A stretch of 64,000 nt of DNA from assembly GCA_028284155.1 (NCBI GenBank), contig JANQSF010000134.1:1-64000 (forward strand). The letters run 5' to 3'. The notes under the pieces are model-generated. The model did no database searches, was not told the origin of the DNA, and saw only the letters and a list, made by a program, of their open reading frames with translations. Positions 16,216-25,559 of this stretch are shown here, piece by piece. Both the position numbers and the translations under genes were made by a program. Each line of letters opens with the position of its first letter. Position 1 is the first letter of the stretch. This DNA comes from Phycisphaeraceae bacterium (lineage in GTDB: Bacteria > Planctomycetota > Phycisphaerae > Phycisphaerales > Phycisphaeraceae).

Positions 16216-16687
16216 CCAGTCGACTTGATTTCCTGACAGTCACAGATTCGTGCGTGCCGTGTCAAGTCGACCCACAATAACGGACACAACTGATCTTCCC
16301 ATTTACGGCGCGGCGACTGGCCCCGTGAATCGCTTACGCTTCCCAGGACGCGCGAACACCGCGGCTTAGCGCCAACGGATTCTGGCCTCCCTCGATCTGA
16401 AATCGCCCCAGAGCGACGCGTGTTGGTATTCACGACTGATTGCGCCCGTGGAAGTGCCGACACCTTCGGACAAAACAACCGCTTAAGAAAGAGATCCCCG
16501 TCCCCCATCTGCGAAGCAGAGCCAAGGTATACATGGCGATGGAAAACTGGCATGCCGCTTACACGGACACCCAGGATGTCTATCTACGCGTCAACAGCAA
16601 GGCGGGCTGGCTCAGCATGCGGACAAAAGAGTTAGATCGTACCGAGGACTTGAAAGCCAAAGTACATCGGGCCGACAGGTCATCGAT
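16216..16687. other. Intergenic stretch without a recognisable gene
   Basis: Between the DUF1552 stop and the first tRNA-Gly fragment there are short reading frames on both strands, but none has a convincing start, a family signature or matching codon use. The base composition drops compared with the flanking genes. I see no terminator, rRNA or ncRNA signature. This looks like decayed sequence at the left border of the accessory region. Confidence 0.5.
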
Positions 16688-16727
16688 CAAAGCGGGCGAA
16701 GGAAACCCTCAACATTCAGCTTGGAAG
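16688..16727 (-). repeat. Orphan 3' fragment of tRNA-Gly (degenerate att-like copy)
   Basis: About 40 bases repeat the 3' half of the tRNA-Gly gene at 44386-44458 in the same orientation: acceptor and T-arm, variable region and the 3' half of the anticodon arm. About five bases are missing inside the T-arm region relative to the intact gene, so it cannot fold as a tRNA. It ends at the same point, the base after the anticodon-stem sequence TTGGAAG, as the copy at 21296-21340. The best explanation is the outermost att remnant of an island inserted into the tRNA gene. Confidence 0.8.
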
Positions 16728-16885
16728 AAACGTCCAGAGCTCCGACCGTTTATGGCCGTAAGTCGTTGACTATAAAGTGATCATAGACGGCAAACCGTGA
16801 TTCGCAAAATGTCGCATTCTTTCGCGTTTCGTCGCACGGTGTCGCGGTATTCGCACACCAAACGGTTGTCGACTGCCGCATGGTT
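16728..16885. other. Non-coding border sequence next to the tRNA fragment
   Basis: AT-richer sequence with several near-repeats of the short word TCGCA between 16800 and 16860. No gene is recognised. It directly follows the orphan tRNA fragment, so it may belong to the end of an integrated element. Confidence 0.35.
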
Positions 16886-18478
16886 TTATTCAGCGTAGAC
16901 CTCCAATTCCGTGATCCCCATTTGAGTACCCTTCTGGTTCGGCCCATCGGGCTTGACTGCTTCAACTTCAACGAATCGGATGTCTGACGCCTCGAATCGA
17001 ATCTCGACAGGGCTGCCGTCGCCGGCATCGGACTGGAATAGCTCACGCCAGACCTTGCGATCATTTCCGGCACGGACGATGAAATGGGTTGGGTAGTTGT
17101 CCCTGTGAAACTGGATTCTGACTCTTGAGCAGTTTTCCTCTCGGAGTAGGTCAACAAAGAATTTCCACGACCATTGATTGGACGCCTGGGCTCTCGTGTT
17201 CATGTCCCCGTCGATACCGTTGCCCGCGACATCGATGTGCCGGCCGGCGGGCAGAAGCGTCGACGTCTGATCCGGTCCACCACCCCTGGCGTCCTTCGGT
17301 CGACTCACCAACCGGGCGCGGCGCTTGTACGCCAGATTGCCCGCGGGCACTACCCTGCCACCTGTCCGAGCCTTCCATTGCTCGTAACGTGAAGAACGAT
17401 CGCGTACCTGGGCGTCGAATAGCTTGAGCGGCTGGAGGAATGCAGTCTTCAATGTACCATCGCTCTCGAAGGGAACGTCCCAAGTAAACAGACACCCTTG
17501 CTCGGTGAAGTTGTCTGCGATGGTTCGCAATTGATCGTCGCGAAAACGCGGCTCATTTCCTGTACCGAAGTTGCTTCCAAGTGCGCTGAAGACGTGATTC
17601 TGAACCACCCTGTCCTGAAATGGCCCCGTTACGAAAGATCGGTTGGGATGCCTCACCTCGCCACTTATGAAGTCCTCTTGTGGGGGCGGCAGGTTGCGTA
17701 GTTTGATATAGGCGTGATTGAAGGATACGACGGCCTTCTTGTTCCCCGATTTCGCTGCGGTCAAGAAGCTGTCCCAGTTCGGGGCGTTCTTGTAAGAGAG
17801 CTGTCCAAACCAACAGCCGTCGAACCACCAACCCGATACCAGATCTCCCCATCGCAACGAATACTCCCGTACGACGCGCTCCCAATGCGCCGCGAAGATA
17901 CGCCAACCCTCATCCGATGAGATCACGTGACCGTCCCGTGAGTGCTTCTGCCCGATCGGTCGTAGCACGCCCACCGCCTCGCCGTCACCACGAATCGGGG
18001 GCTCAACGGCCAAATACACGATCATCGGGATACTGCGCTTCTTGAGCGCTTTGCCCAGATCGAGAATGAGGTCACGTTTCGGGAACCAGGTCGTCTGCTT
18101 GTTTCGACCGAGTATCTCGTCGTAGGTCGCGTTAGGCGACAGGAAATACCCACCGCACTGCGACAGCGTGATTAGAAAGTAGCCGGCTCCGGACGCTTTG
18201 ACTTGTTCGGCCAGCGTTTCAACATCGAAGTTCTCCACGCGCTCGTTCCACTGCGCTGGCGCAAGACGTCGGCGTGGATCAATCTGTTCCCGGATGTAAT
18301 GCATTGAAATCCCCCATTTCGCGTCGCGCATCCACGCGGTCCGAGCGATGCGGGCCGCATCATGCTTACCGGTCGTGGACTGCGCACCGGTATCGCGTGA
18401 CGCGATAGGGAGACTCGGGAGCATGACGAGAGTCAGCAGCAGACTGGGTGACATCAATCCCCATCGAGGGTGATTCAT
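16886..18478 (-). CDS. Exported GH29-like (alpha-L-fucosidase-type) protein with C-terminal F5/8-type C domain
   Basis: A 530-residue secreted protein. The ATG at 18478 has an AGGAGA ribosome site 8 bases upstream and is followed by a signal peptide. The catalytic-like part (about 45-400) resembles family GH29: WMRDAKWGISMHY matches the 'W.DAKFG.F.H' opening, and NFDVETLAEQVKASGAGYFLIT the following strand with Y.L.T. The C-terminal part (about 410-530) has the jelly-roll pattern of a discoidin-like carbohydrate-binding domain (NGIDGDMNTRAQ, WKFFVDLLREENCSRVRIQF, ITELEVYAE). It probably removes fucosyl or related groups from a polysaccharide. The active-site aspartate could not be assigned by eye, so activity is tentative. 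The codons are visibly less G+C-rich than flanking core genes. The next gene ends 30 bases upstream. Confidence 0.8.
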   Translation of the reverse strand: MNHPRWGLMSPSLLLTLVMLPSLPIASRDTGAQSTTGKHDAARIARTAWMRDAKWGISMHYIREQIDPRRRLAPAQWNERVENFDVETLAEQVKASGAGYFLITLSQCGGYFLSPNATYDEILGRNKQTTWFPKRDLILDLGKALKKRSIPMIVYLAVEPPIRGDGEAVGVLRPIGQKHSRDGHVISSDEGWRIFAAHWERVVREYSLRWGDLVSGWWFDGCWFGQLSYKNAPNWDSFLTAAKSGNKKAVVSFNHAYIKLRNLPPPQEDFISGEVRHPNRSFVTGPFQDRVVQNHVFSALGSNFGTGNEPRFRDDQLRTIADNFTEQGCLFTWDVPFESDGTLKTAFLQPLKLFDAQVRDRSSRYEQWKARTGGRVVPAGNLAYKRRARLVSRPKDARGGGPDQTSTLLPAGRHIDVAGNGIDGDMNTRAQASNQWSWKFFVDLLREENCSRVRIQFHRDNYPTHFIVRAGNDRKVWRELFQSDAGDGSPVEIRFEASDIRFVEVEAVKPDGPNQKGTQMGITELEVYAE

Positions 18479-18507
18479 GATGTATTCTCCTAAGAGCCAC
18501 ACGCGAC

Positions 18508-19323
18508 CTATGGGTTGTCCGTGCCAGTTCTCTGATTCTTGTCTCTAATGGAGCGATTGATGATCTCATCGAGGTGCTTTACGACTTTGGTAGCCACGGT
18601 GTCAGCCATGACCGTGTGACCGTATCGGTTGGGATGGAACCCATCACGACGGAAAAGGTGTAGTTTACTCTCATCATGAAACACAGAATAGAAGTCGATG
18701 ATGCGTGCATTCTGCCTCTTCGCAACCCGCTGAATGACTGTGTTCACAGTTTGAACCTTCAGGTCGTCCTGAGCGGGAGGCAAAAGACAAGGAGAGATCA
18801 GGCACGGCCATACGACCGGCTTGCTCTTGATTTCGCGCAGCGTGCCAATGAGCGCTTCATAGTCGGGTTCGATCCGGTCGCGACGTCCCCACCATTGCTT
18901 GCCCGTATCGTTTGTACCGAGCATGACGATATAAAGGTCCGCCTCGTAGGCGATTGCCGCTCTGAACTGACCGCTGTTCCAATATGACCTTGTCGTACCC
19001 TTCATCAACGTGTGGCTGCCGACGCCAAAGTTTCTCACTTCAAATCGGACTCGGGAGCCTTTGTTCTCGACGAAAGCATCGAGCATTCCTTGAAGCTGAG
19101 CGGGGTAACTCCATGTCTTGTCCAGCCCCCTTTGTTTGAGACTCGACGCTTCGGTGATACTGTCGCCCAAGCAGGCGATCTTTAGTGTGCGCGGCGCTGG
19201 TTTGCCCGCCTCTGCGAGTGTCGGGGCCTCGTCGGCCGTGACGGCGGTTTGCATGCCGATTGAAGAAAGGCCCGCCGCGGCGATCGCGGCGCTGTTGAGT
19301 TCGAGAAACTCGCGTCGTTTCAT
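18508..19323 (-). CDS. Exported SGNH/GDSL hydrolase
   Basis: A 271-residue esterase of the SGNH superfamily, probably removing acyl groups from a carbohydrate. The start chosen is the ATG at 19323 (GAGGAAAG about 8-10 bases upstream). It gives a Tat-type leader, MKRREFLELNSAAIAAAG. Block I is CLGDSITE with nucleophile Ser55, block III is MLGTNDTG, and block V is DGFHPNRYG with the catalytic Asp-x2-His. The gene lies between the GH29-like gene and the frameshifted EEP-fold gene, all leftward inside the small tRNA-fragment-bounded segment. Family assignment is firm. The acyl substrate is unknown. Confidence 0.92.
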   Translation of the reverse strand: MKRREFLELNSAAIAAAGLSSIGMQTAVTADEAPTLAEAGKPAPRTLKIACLGDSITEASSLKQRGLDKTWSYPAQLQGMLDAFVENKGSRVRFEVRNFGVGSHTLMKGTTRSYWNSGQFRAAIAYEADLYIVMLGTNDTGKQWWGRRDRIEPDYEALIGTLREIKSKPVVWPCLISPCLLPPAQDDLKVQTVNTVIQRVAKRQNARIIDFYSVFHDESKLHLFRRDGFHPNRYGHTVMADTVATKVVKHLDEIINRSIRDKNQRTGTDNP

Positions 19324-19373
19324 TGTGGGACTTTCCTCTGACGATCTATCAATGCCATACATTTCCATACTCA

Positions 19374-21040
19374 TCATCTTCCACCGGGTGTCTTGATCTT
19401 GAAGGTCGTGAGGACGGCGGCGTGATCACTTGGCCAAGTGTTCCTTCGTGCGGCGGCGGGCAAACCCTCCGCATAGCGACCCGCCCGCACTTCCACCTCG
19501 GTGTGAAACAGTTCAGATCGGATGGGGGCAATCCACGTGCCCTTGTAGTACACGAAGTCGATGCGATCCTGATGCTCCCCTTTCGAAAACAGTGGAGACC
19601 AAGTATTTCCAGGCTTCGTGACAGGATCAGGATGTACCTCTCGGTATGAGTCCTTCATCCCCGCTGCAATGACCACCTTGCTCGTTGGCCAAGGAACACT
19701 GCCGACTCCTCCACGTAGTCGCGCGGTGGCGGTTGCCCAATCCAAGTGCGAGGGGGCATTAAAGTCTCCGGTCAAAATGACGGGGACTCTGTGGGCATTG
19801 GCGAGCAGCCCCGCATCTTCTTGCCCATGATCTTCGCGATCGCCTCGTCGCGATCTGATTTCTTCTCCGCCGCCAAGACCGATGCCGCTGTCGCACCAGA
19901 TCGATATGCTGCGTAAGGCCCGTAGGGCTCAGACACGAGGTGGCACGTGGCAACGATGACATCCTTCGATGGTTTGCTTGCAAGGCGGATCTTCGAGCCG
20001 TGAGCCAACCTCCCAACCCTCCAGTCGTGTGGTCCCTCGCCTACGTCATAACCTGAATCGACAATTGGGTACCTGCTAATGATGCCCTGCGTGCTGTTGG
20101 TCGCGGCCTTGTTGTAATACCAACCCAGATCGCTCGCGAGTTTCTCAGGGACATACACTTTGATGGTTCGATGAAAACTCTCCTGCGTACCAATGATGTC
20201 GGCGTCCGACAAGATGATCGCGTTGAGCCCTTTGCGGTAACCATTATCCATTACCGAAAGCGCCCCCAGGAGATTGAAGCTCATCACCTTGAGGTGGCGC
20301 ACCGATTCCTTCCCCTGAGCAAACACCTCGATGGTCATCGTAGCGTCGGCGTGCAGCGATGTAGCTGAATCGGTGACTCGGAGGGTGAACGTGTTCCGCC
20401 CCACATCGGAAGGCTTGGGCTCACCCTTGATCGTGCCATCGGGGAGCACCGTCAACCACACGGGCCCCGCCCGCTTGCGGAATGTCACGTTCCGGTCCGT
20501 CACATAAGCAACGATCTTGCCGGAGTAGGCCGTACCCACAACACCATGACGGCGGCGAAACTCAGAAACAACCCACTTGGGAGGACCAGGAGTAATGGTC
20601 ACCCGAACAGGTTCTCCCAATGCCTTGTACCCATTATTCTCAAGGAATCGAATGTCATATTCGCCGGGAGCGATCGCGACATTGGCAAACGTAATGCTCC
20701 CGGATCTGGCATTGCCCCCTTTGGCCTTCGTTCCATTCGTGTAGAGCCATATTCCGTTGCCGGGGCCAATACTTTTTGATGCCGGGAAGAAGCGAATCCA
20801 GTCCGCCGCGTTCCCGGGGCCACCGGAAAACTTGACTGTGATATCTTCGCCTTGCTCATAGGCCTCTTTATGCATGCTAATCTTGACGGAGCCCACAGCC
20901 ACCGACGTCAAAGCATCAGAGACAGATGCAATGATTCCGACCGTTGCCGCGATATATGGCAGGAGACACGCCCTTTGGAGGCGATTTCCCTGCATGCCCC
21001 GAACGAGCATTCGACTCTTAGACCAACGGTTTGAATACAT
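19374..21040 (-). pseudogene. Endonuclease/exonuclease/phosphatase-fold protein with Ig-like domains, frameshifted
   Basis: Two reading frames, about 19772-21040 and 19374-19830, together make one protein. The ATG at 21040 has GGAGG 9 bases upstream and gives a signal-anchor N-terminus. There follow a beta-sandwich domain (about residues 45-145), a putative Ig domain of the He_PIG type (GVVGTAYSGKIVAYVTD, NTFTLRVTDS), then an EEP domain: LKVMSFNLLG, DIIGTQE, QGIISRYPIVDSG. Near 19825-19832 a one-base indel throws the frame to a stop. The other frame continues perfectly with VPVILTGDFNAPSHLDW, RIDFVYYKG and NTWPSDHAAVL, supplying the missing catalytic Asp, Asn and His. It is either a recent frameshift mutation or a sequence error. 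If intact it would be a secreted phosphodiesterase or nuclease. Confidence 0.85.
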
Positions 21041-21218
21041 ACTCTGCGCCTCCGGGATATATGGCATAGAACGTTGTAATCTTCATCTCCTTCCTGTCCG
21101 CCGCGATCTTATGAAACGTCGCGCCACTGGACCCTCCTCCGAGCCTGGGGCCACCTCCAATGAACTGGAAATAGGGCGCCCCGTTGCATTGAACATAAAA
21201 ACGGTAGCAGCGGTGGGT
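21018..21218 (-). pseudogene. Possible 3' remnant of a truncated gene
   Basis: One frame reads about 66 codons of protein-like sequence (CNGAPYFQFIGGGP, ATFHKIAADRKEMKITTF, YAIYPGGAEYVFKPL) ending in TAA at 21018-21020, with a stop codon upstream and no usable start. The even residue composition suggests the C-terminus of a lost exported protein, cut off near the tRNA-Gly fragment. I do not recognise the family, and it overlaps the start of the EEP-fold gene. Confidence 0.3.
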
Positions 21219-21552
21219 CTACAATTTTGTGAACGTTCAAAATGACCTTGAGCTTCGTCGGCCGATCGCGTAACCGAAGCTTTGACATATGCTTAGAAAG
21301 CGGGCGAAGGGACTCGAACCCTCAACATTCAGCTTGGAAGCTCACCCGCCAGTTTCGCGCCAGTAAACGTTGTAAATATCTGTCATAGAACCAGATACGA
21401 TTGATCTGATTGCAGGTGGTCCAAATAGTCTTGATTCACTACATTTCATGATGCCTGTTGCTAAATTCGGCCTTTATATCGTTCTAATGGGGCCTCTATA
21501 CAACAGTCAGCTCCAAAATCTGATGCTCAAATGATCCATCTCTCGGCCATCG
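21219..21552. other. Non-coding border region containing a tRNA-Gly fragment
   Basis: Apart from the tRNA fragment at 21296-21340 this stretch is AT-richer than its surroundings and contains no supported gene. The junction between the two accessory segments falls here. Confidence 0.5.
21296..21340 (-). repeat. Orphan 3' half of tRNA-Gly(TCC), att-like direct repeat
   Basis: Forty-five bases identical to 44383-44427, i.e. the 3' half of the intact tRNA-Gly gene plus three bases beyond its end, in the same orientation. Identity stops after TTGGAAG: the intact gene continues into the 5' half of the anticodon arm, while this copy runs into unrelated sequence. It cannot form a tRNA. Exact duplication of a tRNA 3' end at a distance of about 23 kb is the classic footprint of site-specific integration. 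Confidence 0.9.
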
Positions 21553-22968
21553 CTACTTCCGCTTCGGCGGGTCGCCGACCTTGGTGCCCCGGTGCTTGGA
21601 GAACACGTCGCCCGTCGGCTTGGCGGGAAGTGTTTTACGCCAGGTGTCGAGCACGCCTTGCAAGCCGGCGACGACCCCAGGTTGCGACTTGGCCACGTCG
21701 TTCTGTTCGAGCGGGTCGGCGACGAGGTCGTAGAGTTCGACATAAGTGCCGTCGCGGCTGGTCATGAGTTTGTGTCGGCCGAACAAAACGGACCAGGCGA
21801 CCCAGTGGTGCGGTCTGTTTTTCGTGGGGCGGTTTTGGCCCGACATCTTCCAGAACAGGGGTTTGTTGCGGTTTATCGAGCCGGCACCCATCAAGGTTTT
21901 GACTTGGCTGAAGCCGTCGGGCACGTACGCCTCCGGCATCTTCGCGCCGGCCAGTTCGCAGAATGTCGGCAGCAAATCGACGGCGGAAAAGACGGAACGC
22001 TTATCGACCTCACCGGCCGCGATCTTGCCGGGCCAGCGGGCGATGAATGGGACACCGACGCCGCCCTCGAACAGCGCCGCCTTGTATCCCTTTCGGCCGC
22101 CGGTCAGGCCCTTGGCTGCGGCGATGTTGTAGCCCTTGCCGGTGGCGGTGTCGTACATCTCCTTGAGCGGCGTGTTCGGATTGCCGCGAGCCGGGCCGTT
22201 ATCCGACGAGAAGATGACCAGCGTGTTGTCCGCGACCTTGAGGCGGTCCAGCGCGTCGAGCACTTGGCCGATGCGGGCGTCGGCGTGCGCGAGGACCGAG
22301 GCGTAGATGTTGTCACGCTCGGGCAGATCGGGAAAACGGTCCCGCCAAGCCTTGACCGTGTGGAACGGCGTGTGCGGCTCGTGCACCCAGAGGTTGACGA
22401 ACCAGGGCTTGCCCTCAGCCTGGCTGCGCTCGATGAAGGCGATGGCGCGCCGGGCGTCGTCGTGCACGGGCATTTGGTCACCCGCACAATTGAACGCGCC
22501 GTACTCGTCGAACCCGTACTGGCTGGGCAGCGGCGAGTCGGGGATCATGTCGTTGGCCAGATGCCACTTGCCGAAGTGACCCGTGCGGTAGCCGGCCCGC
22601 TGGAGCATGCGCGACAGCAGCGGCGCGTTCGGGTCGAGCCAGTCGGGCATGTTCCGCCGGGCGTTGCTGTTGACCCACGCGAAGTGACCGTCGATGCAGT
22701 AGCGCGCCGGGAAGTGGCCGGTCATCACGGCCGTTCGGCTGGGCGAGCAGACGCCGCTGGCCACGGTGAAGCGATGGAAGTCCGTCCCCTCCTTCGCGAG
22801 CCGATCGATGTTGGGCGTCTTGATGTAGGGATGCCCGTGGCATGACAGGTCCTGCCAGCCCCAATCGTCGGCGAAGATGAAGAGAATGTTGGGGCGAGGC
22901 GCGGTCGACTGCGCCTCGCTGGCTACCGTGGTAAGCAATAGAGCGGCTATGACAAGGGGCGTTCGCAT
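21553..22968 (-). CDS. Secreted type I sulfatase
   Basis: A 471-residue sulfatase with a Sec signal peptide ending near SEA-QS. Catalytic landmarks: NILFIFADDWGW, C74-S-P-S-R (VCSPSRTAVMTGH), GHFGKWHLA, IFSSDNGPA, and a C-terminal ELYDLVADPLEQNDVA strand typical of the family. First intact gene of the large leftward polysaccharide cluster, just inside the tRNA-fragment border. Substrate unknown. Length and motifs are complete, so it should be active if a formylglycine-generating enzyme is present elsewhere. Confidence 0.94.
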   Translation of the reverse strand: MRTPLVIAALLLTTVASEAQSTAPRPNILFIFADDWGWQDLSCHGHPYIKTPNIDRLAKEGTDFHRFTVASGVCSPSRTAVMTGHFPARYCIDGHFAWVNSNARRNMPDWLDPNAPLLSRMLQRAGYRTGHFGKWHLANDMIPDSPLPSQYGFDEYGAFNCAGDQMPVHDDARRAIAFIERSQAEGKPWFVNLWVHEPHTPFHTVKAWRDRFPDLPERDNIYASVLAHADARIGQVLDALDRLKVADNTLVIFSSDNGPARGNPNTPLKEMYDTATGKGYNIAAAKGLTGGRKGYKAALFEGGVGVPFIARWPGKIAAGEVDKRSVFSAVDLLPTFCELAGAKMPEAYVPDGFSQVKTLMGAGSINRNKPLFWKMSGQNRPTKNRPHHWVAWSVLFGRHKLMTSRDGTYVELYDLVADPLEQNDVAKSQPGVVAGLQGVLDTWRKTLPAKPTGDVFSKHRGTKVGDPPKRK

Positions 22969-23026
22969 TTGACTCTCTTGAGGTTGAGTGTGGACTGGTC
23001 GGTCTTAACAACTGAGCCTCATGCCA

Positions 23027-23980
23027 CTACTTCGTGTGATCAATAAAGAACTTAACCGTCGCCTGATGAATCGCTTCTCTGGATGGTTCGATACCCGCCC
23101 CGACCTTTCTCCAGTTGTGTCCGGCATTCTCGACGATCAGAATCCGCACTGAGGCATTCAGTTGTTTCGCCCTCGCCGCCATATAGCGGGCATGCTTCAC
23201 GGGGATGGTCGTGTCCTTGTCGCCCTGAATCATGAGAAGCGGCGGGCTATCTTTCGTCAGATAGTTCACTGGGCTCACCTCCCGGTACAGACGCAGTTTT
23301 TCGTCTGCTGTGACGTCGCCTGCGCCGAGAATGCGGGGTCCGAACCGGTCCCTGAAGTCGGGCCGATCGTCGTGATTGAACAGGTCCTGTTTCTCGAAAT
23401 CACACGGCCCGTACCACGAGAGCCCGGCCGCGACCTTGTAATCGACCTTGGCCAGTTGCGCGTCGCCCGTCAGCGCGTCGGGCGGGCTCAACAGCAACAT
23501 CTGCGCGATGTGTCCACCGGCGGAGTCGCCGAAGACGAACAACCGTTGCGGATCAATGTCCAGGGTGTCGCTGTTCTTCACCAAAAACCGGATCGCGTCT
23601 TTTGAATCGATCACACAGTCGCGCATCCGAACCGTCCCGCCCTTGCGGGTCAGGCGATAGTCAACTGAAACAACACAGAAGCCTCTCTTGATCAGCGCTT
23701 TGAACAGTGAGGCGAACTGGCCACGGGATGCATTGAACCGGCTGCCTGCCGCCCAGCCGCCTCCGTGTGTGTACACAATCACGGGGCAAGGCCTGCTCGC
23801 ATCGGCGTCGGGGTAGTACATGTCGAACGCAAGCTTCCGTTCGTCCACGGTCTTGTAGACAACGCCAAGCTTTCGTGCCGAGCCGGTTTCGAGCGGCTCA
23901 TTCGTCCTCCCTCGCTGGGCGTCCGCGGGGATTACGAAAAGGCCGATGACAAAGAGGATAGAAAACAGTCTTGCTTTCAT
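23027..23980 (-). CDS. Secreted alpha/beta-hydrolase (carbohydrate esterase-like)
   Basis: A 317-residue esterase of the alpha/beta-hydrolase fold, similar to the BD-FAE/acetylesterase group often found in polysaccharide loci. The start chosen is the ATG at 23980, which gives the signal peptide [21 protein letters not shown]. An earlier ATG at 24046 would add 22 polar residues. The oxyanion-hole motif is [12 protein letters not shown], the nucleophile elbow is FGDSAGGHI, and the acid and base are GDKDTTIP and ENAGHNW. It lies between two sulfatases, all leftward, and would plausibly remove acetyl or feruloyl-type esters before or after desulfation. Substrate not determinable. Confidence 0.9.
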   Translation of the reverse strand: MKARLFSILFVIGLFVIPADAQRGRTNEPLETGSARKLGVVYKTVDERKLAFDMYYPDADASRPCPVIVYTHGGGWAAGSRFNASRGQFASLFKALIKRGFCVVSVDYRLTRKGGTVRMRDCVIDSKDAIRFLVKNSDTLDIDPQRLFVFGDSAGGHIAQMLLLSPPDALTGDAQLAKVDYKVAAGLSWYGPCDFEKQDLFNHDDRPDFRDRFGPRILGAGDVTADEKLRLYREVSPVNYLTKDSPPLLMIQGDKDTTIPVKHARYMAARAKQLNASVRILIVENAGHNWRKVGAGIEPSREAIHQATVKFFIDHTK

Positions 23981-24068
23981 GGCTGTCTCTGCGCACTCCG
24001 TGATTGAAGCCCGACACGACCTTGACGACCCCGGCGCCCGACACACATGATTTGCCGATCACTTTGGT

Positions 24069-25556
24069 CTACTTTGCGGCCGGCTTGCGCCGTTGGGGCC
24101 TCGTGCGAGCCGGTGGCACGGGCGGCTTGCTCGGGCGCGGGCCGGTCAGGTCGAAGAAGCGCATGTTTGTACCGACTCGGTCGTAGTCACCCAGATCCTC
24201 ACGCATCGCTTCCGCCAGCGCGAGCAGGCGTTTGACGACGTCGGGGTGCTGCCCGCTGACGTCGGTTGTCTCGCCGAGGTCGGTCTCCAGATTCACCAGA
24301 AACGGCTTGGTAAACCCGACGCGATCCGCGGGGGCGATGTGACCGTTTCGGCTGAAGGGCGCGGCGCCGATCGGCTCCTTCTCCCGGGGCAGGTGCAGCT
24401 TCCAATTGCCCTGTCGGACCGCCTGTAAATGCACGCGCAAGTAGTAGTAATAAGCCTTGTCAGCACTGGCCTTGTCAAACTCGCCGTGGATCAAGTGCCG
24501 AATGTCTTCGCCGTCGATGACACGGTCGGTCGGCACGTCCGCGCCGGCCAGCGCGGCGAACGTCGGCAAAACGTCGAGCGTGCTGGCGATTGATGTGCAT
24601 ACCATGCCGGCTGGAACACGGCCGGGCCCCCAGACAATCGTCGGCACGCGTACGCCGCCTTCAAACGTCGAGACCTTGCCGCTGCGCAACGGCCCGGCCG
24701 ACCCGCCGTGGTCGCGGGGCAGGTGTCCGTCCGCGTGGTCCTTGTTCTTGATCAGCCAGGGGCCGTTGTCGCTGGTGAAGATGACGTACGTGTTGTCGGT
24801 CAGTTTCAATTCGTTAATGGCGTCGATGACGCGTCCGACGTTGAAGTCGATCTCCTCGATCACGTCGCCATAGAGCCCCCGCTTGCTTTTGCCCTTGAAT
24901 TGGGCCGACGCGTCCAGCCGGGTGTGCGGCATCGTGTGAGGGATGTAAACGAAAAACGGGCGATCCTTGTGCTTCCGCATGAAGCCGATCGCTTCATCCG
25001 TGTAGCGCTTGGTCAGCGTCGCCATGTTGGTCTTCGGTTCGATCAGTTCTTCGTTGCGGTACAGGTTGACGACCCGGTCGTTGCTCGTCGGCGTGCCATA
25101 GAAGTAGTCAAATCCCTGCCGAGTCGGGAACAGGTCGATGAAGAAGCCCTGTTGCGCGTGTTTGGCCAGGTCCCATTTGCCGAAGCAACCCGTGGCGTAG
25201 CCGCGCGTCTTCAGGATCTCCGCGATGGTGAACTCTTTGCTGTGAAGGATCGGGTGAACCTGCTTTGTGTTCCCCCGTTCGGCGACCCGCATCGGATAGC
25301 ATCCGGTCATCAGGGCCGCGCGAGACGGGCCGCACACGGGCTGCGCGTAGAAACTGGTGAACTTCATGCCCTCCCCCGCCATGCCGTCCAGCCGCGGCGT
25401 ACGAATATCGGGCGAACCGAAGCAACCCACGTCGGCGTAGCCCTGGTCGTCGGTGAAGATGACGACAAAGTTGGGCGGGCGTTCGGCAGCGAACAAGGCC
25501 GATTGCTGGAATGGCACCAAGAAGGTTGCCAACACGAAGAGATGACGACTGGTCAT
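24069..25556 (-). CDS. Secreted type I sulfatase
   Basis: A 495-residue sulfatase with an N-terminal signal peptide (MTSRHLFVLATFLVPFQQSALFA). Motifs: NFVVIFTDDQGY, C75-G-P-S-R (VCGPSRAALMTGC), CFGKWDL where the usual histidine after W is replaced by Asp, IPHTMPHTRL, IFTSDNGPW. A basic, proline-rich tail (about 18 residues) follows the domain. Only 3 bases separate it from the stop of the upstream sulfatase, so the two are very probably co-transcribed. The GKWDL variant removes one histidine usually counted among active-site residues, which could alter specificity or activity. Confidence 0.93.
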   Translation of the reverse strand: MTSRHLFVLATFLVPFQQSALFAAERPPNFVVIFTDDQGYADVGCFGSPDIRTPRLDGMAGEGMKFTSFYAQPVCGPSRAALMTGCYPMRVAERGNTKQVHPILHSKEFTIAEILKTRGYATGCFGKWDLAKHAQQGFFIDLFPTRQGFDYFYGTPTSNDRVVNLYRNEELIEPKTNMATLTKRYTDEAIGFMRKHKDRPFFVYIPHTMPHTRLDASAQFKGKSKRGLYGDVIEEIDFNVGRVIDAINELKLTDNTYVIFTSDNGPWLIKNKDHADGHLPRDHGGSAGPLRSGKVSTFEGGVRVPTIVWGPGRVPAGMVCTSIASTLDVLPTFAALAGADVPTDRVIDGEDIRHLIHGEFDKASADKAYYYYLRVHLQAVRQGNWKLHLPREKEPIGAAPFSRNGHIAPADRVGFTKPFLVNLETDLGETTDVSGQHPDVVKRLLALAEAMREDLGDYDRVGTNMRFFDLTGPRPSKPPVPPARTRPQRRKPAAK

Positions 25557-25559
25557 GAC

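Noticed and set aside
16688-16727. A second functional tRNA-Gly gene
   Set aside because: Only the 3' half is present with bases missing from the T-arm. No D-arm or 5' acceptor strand.
21592-22845. Long rightward open frame opposite a sulfatase
   Set aside because: Antisense to an intact sulfatase. Same shadow effect as the other long antisense frames in this window (for example 24708-26063, 56327-57502, 60369-61334).
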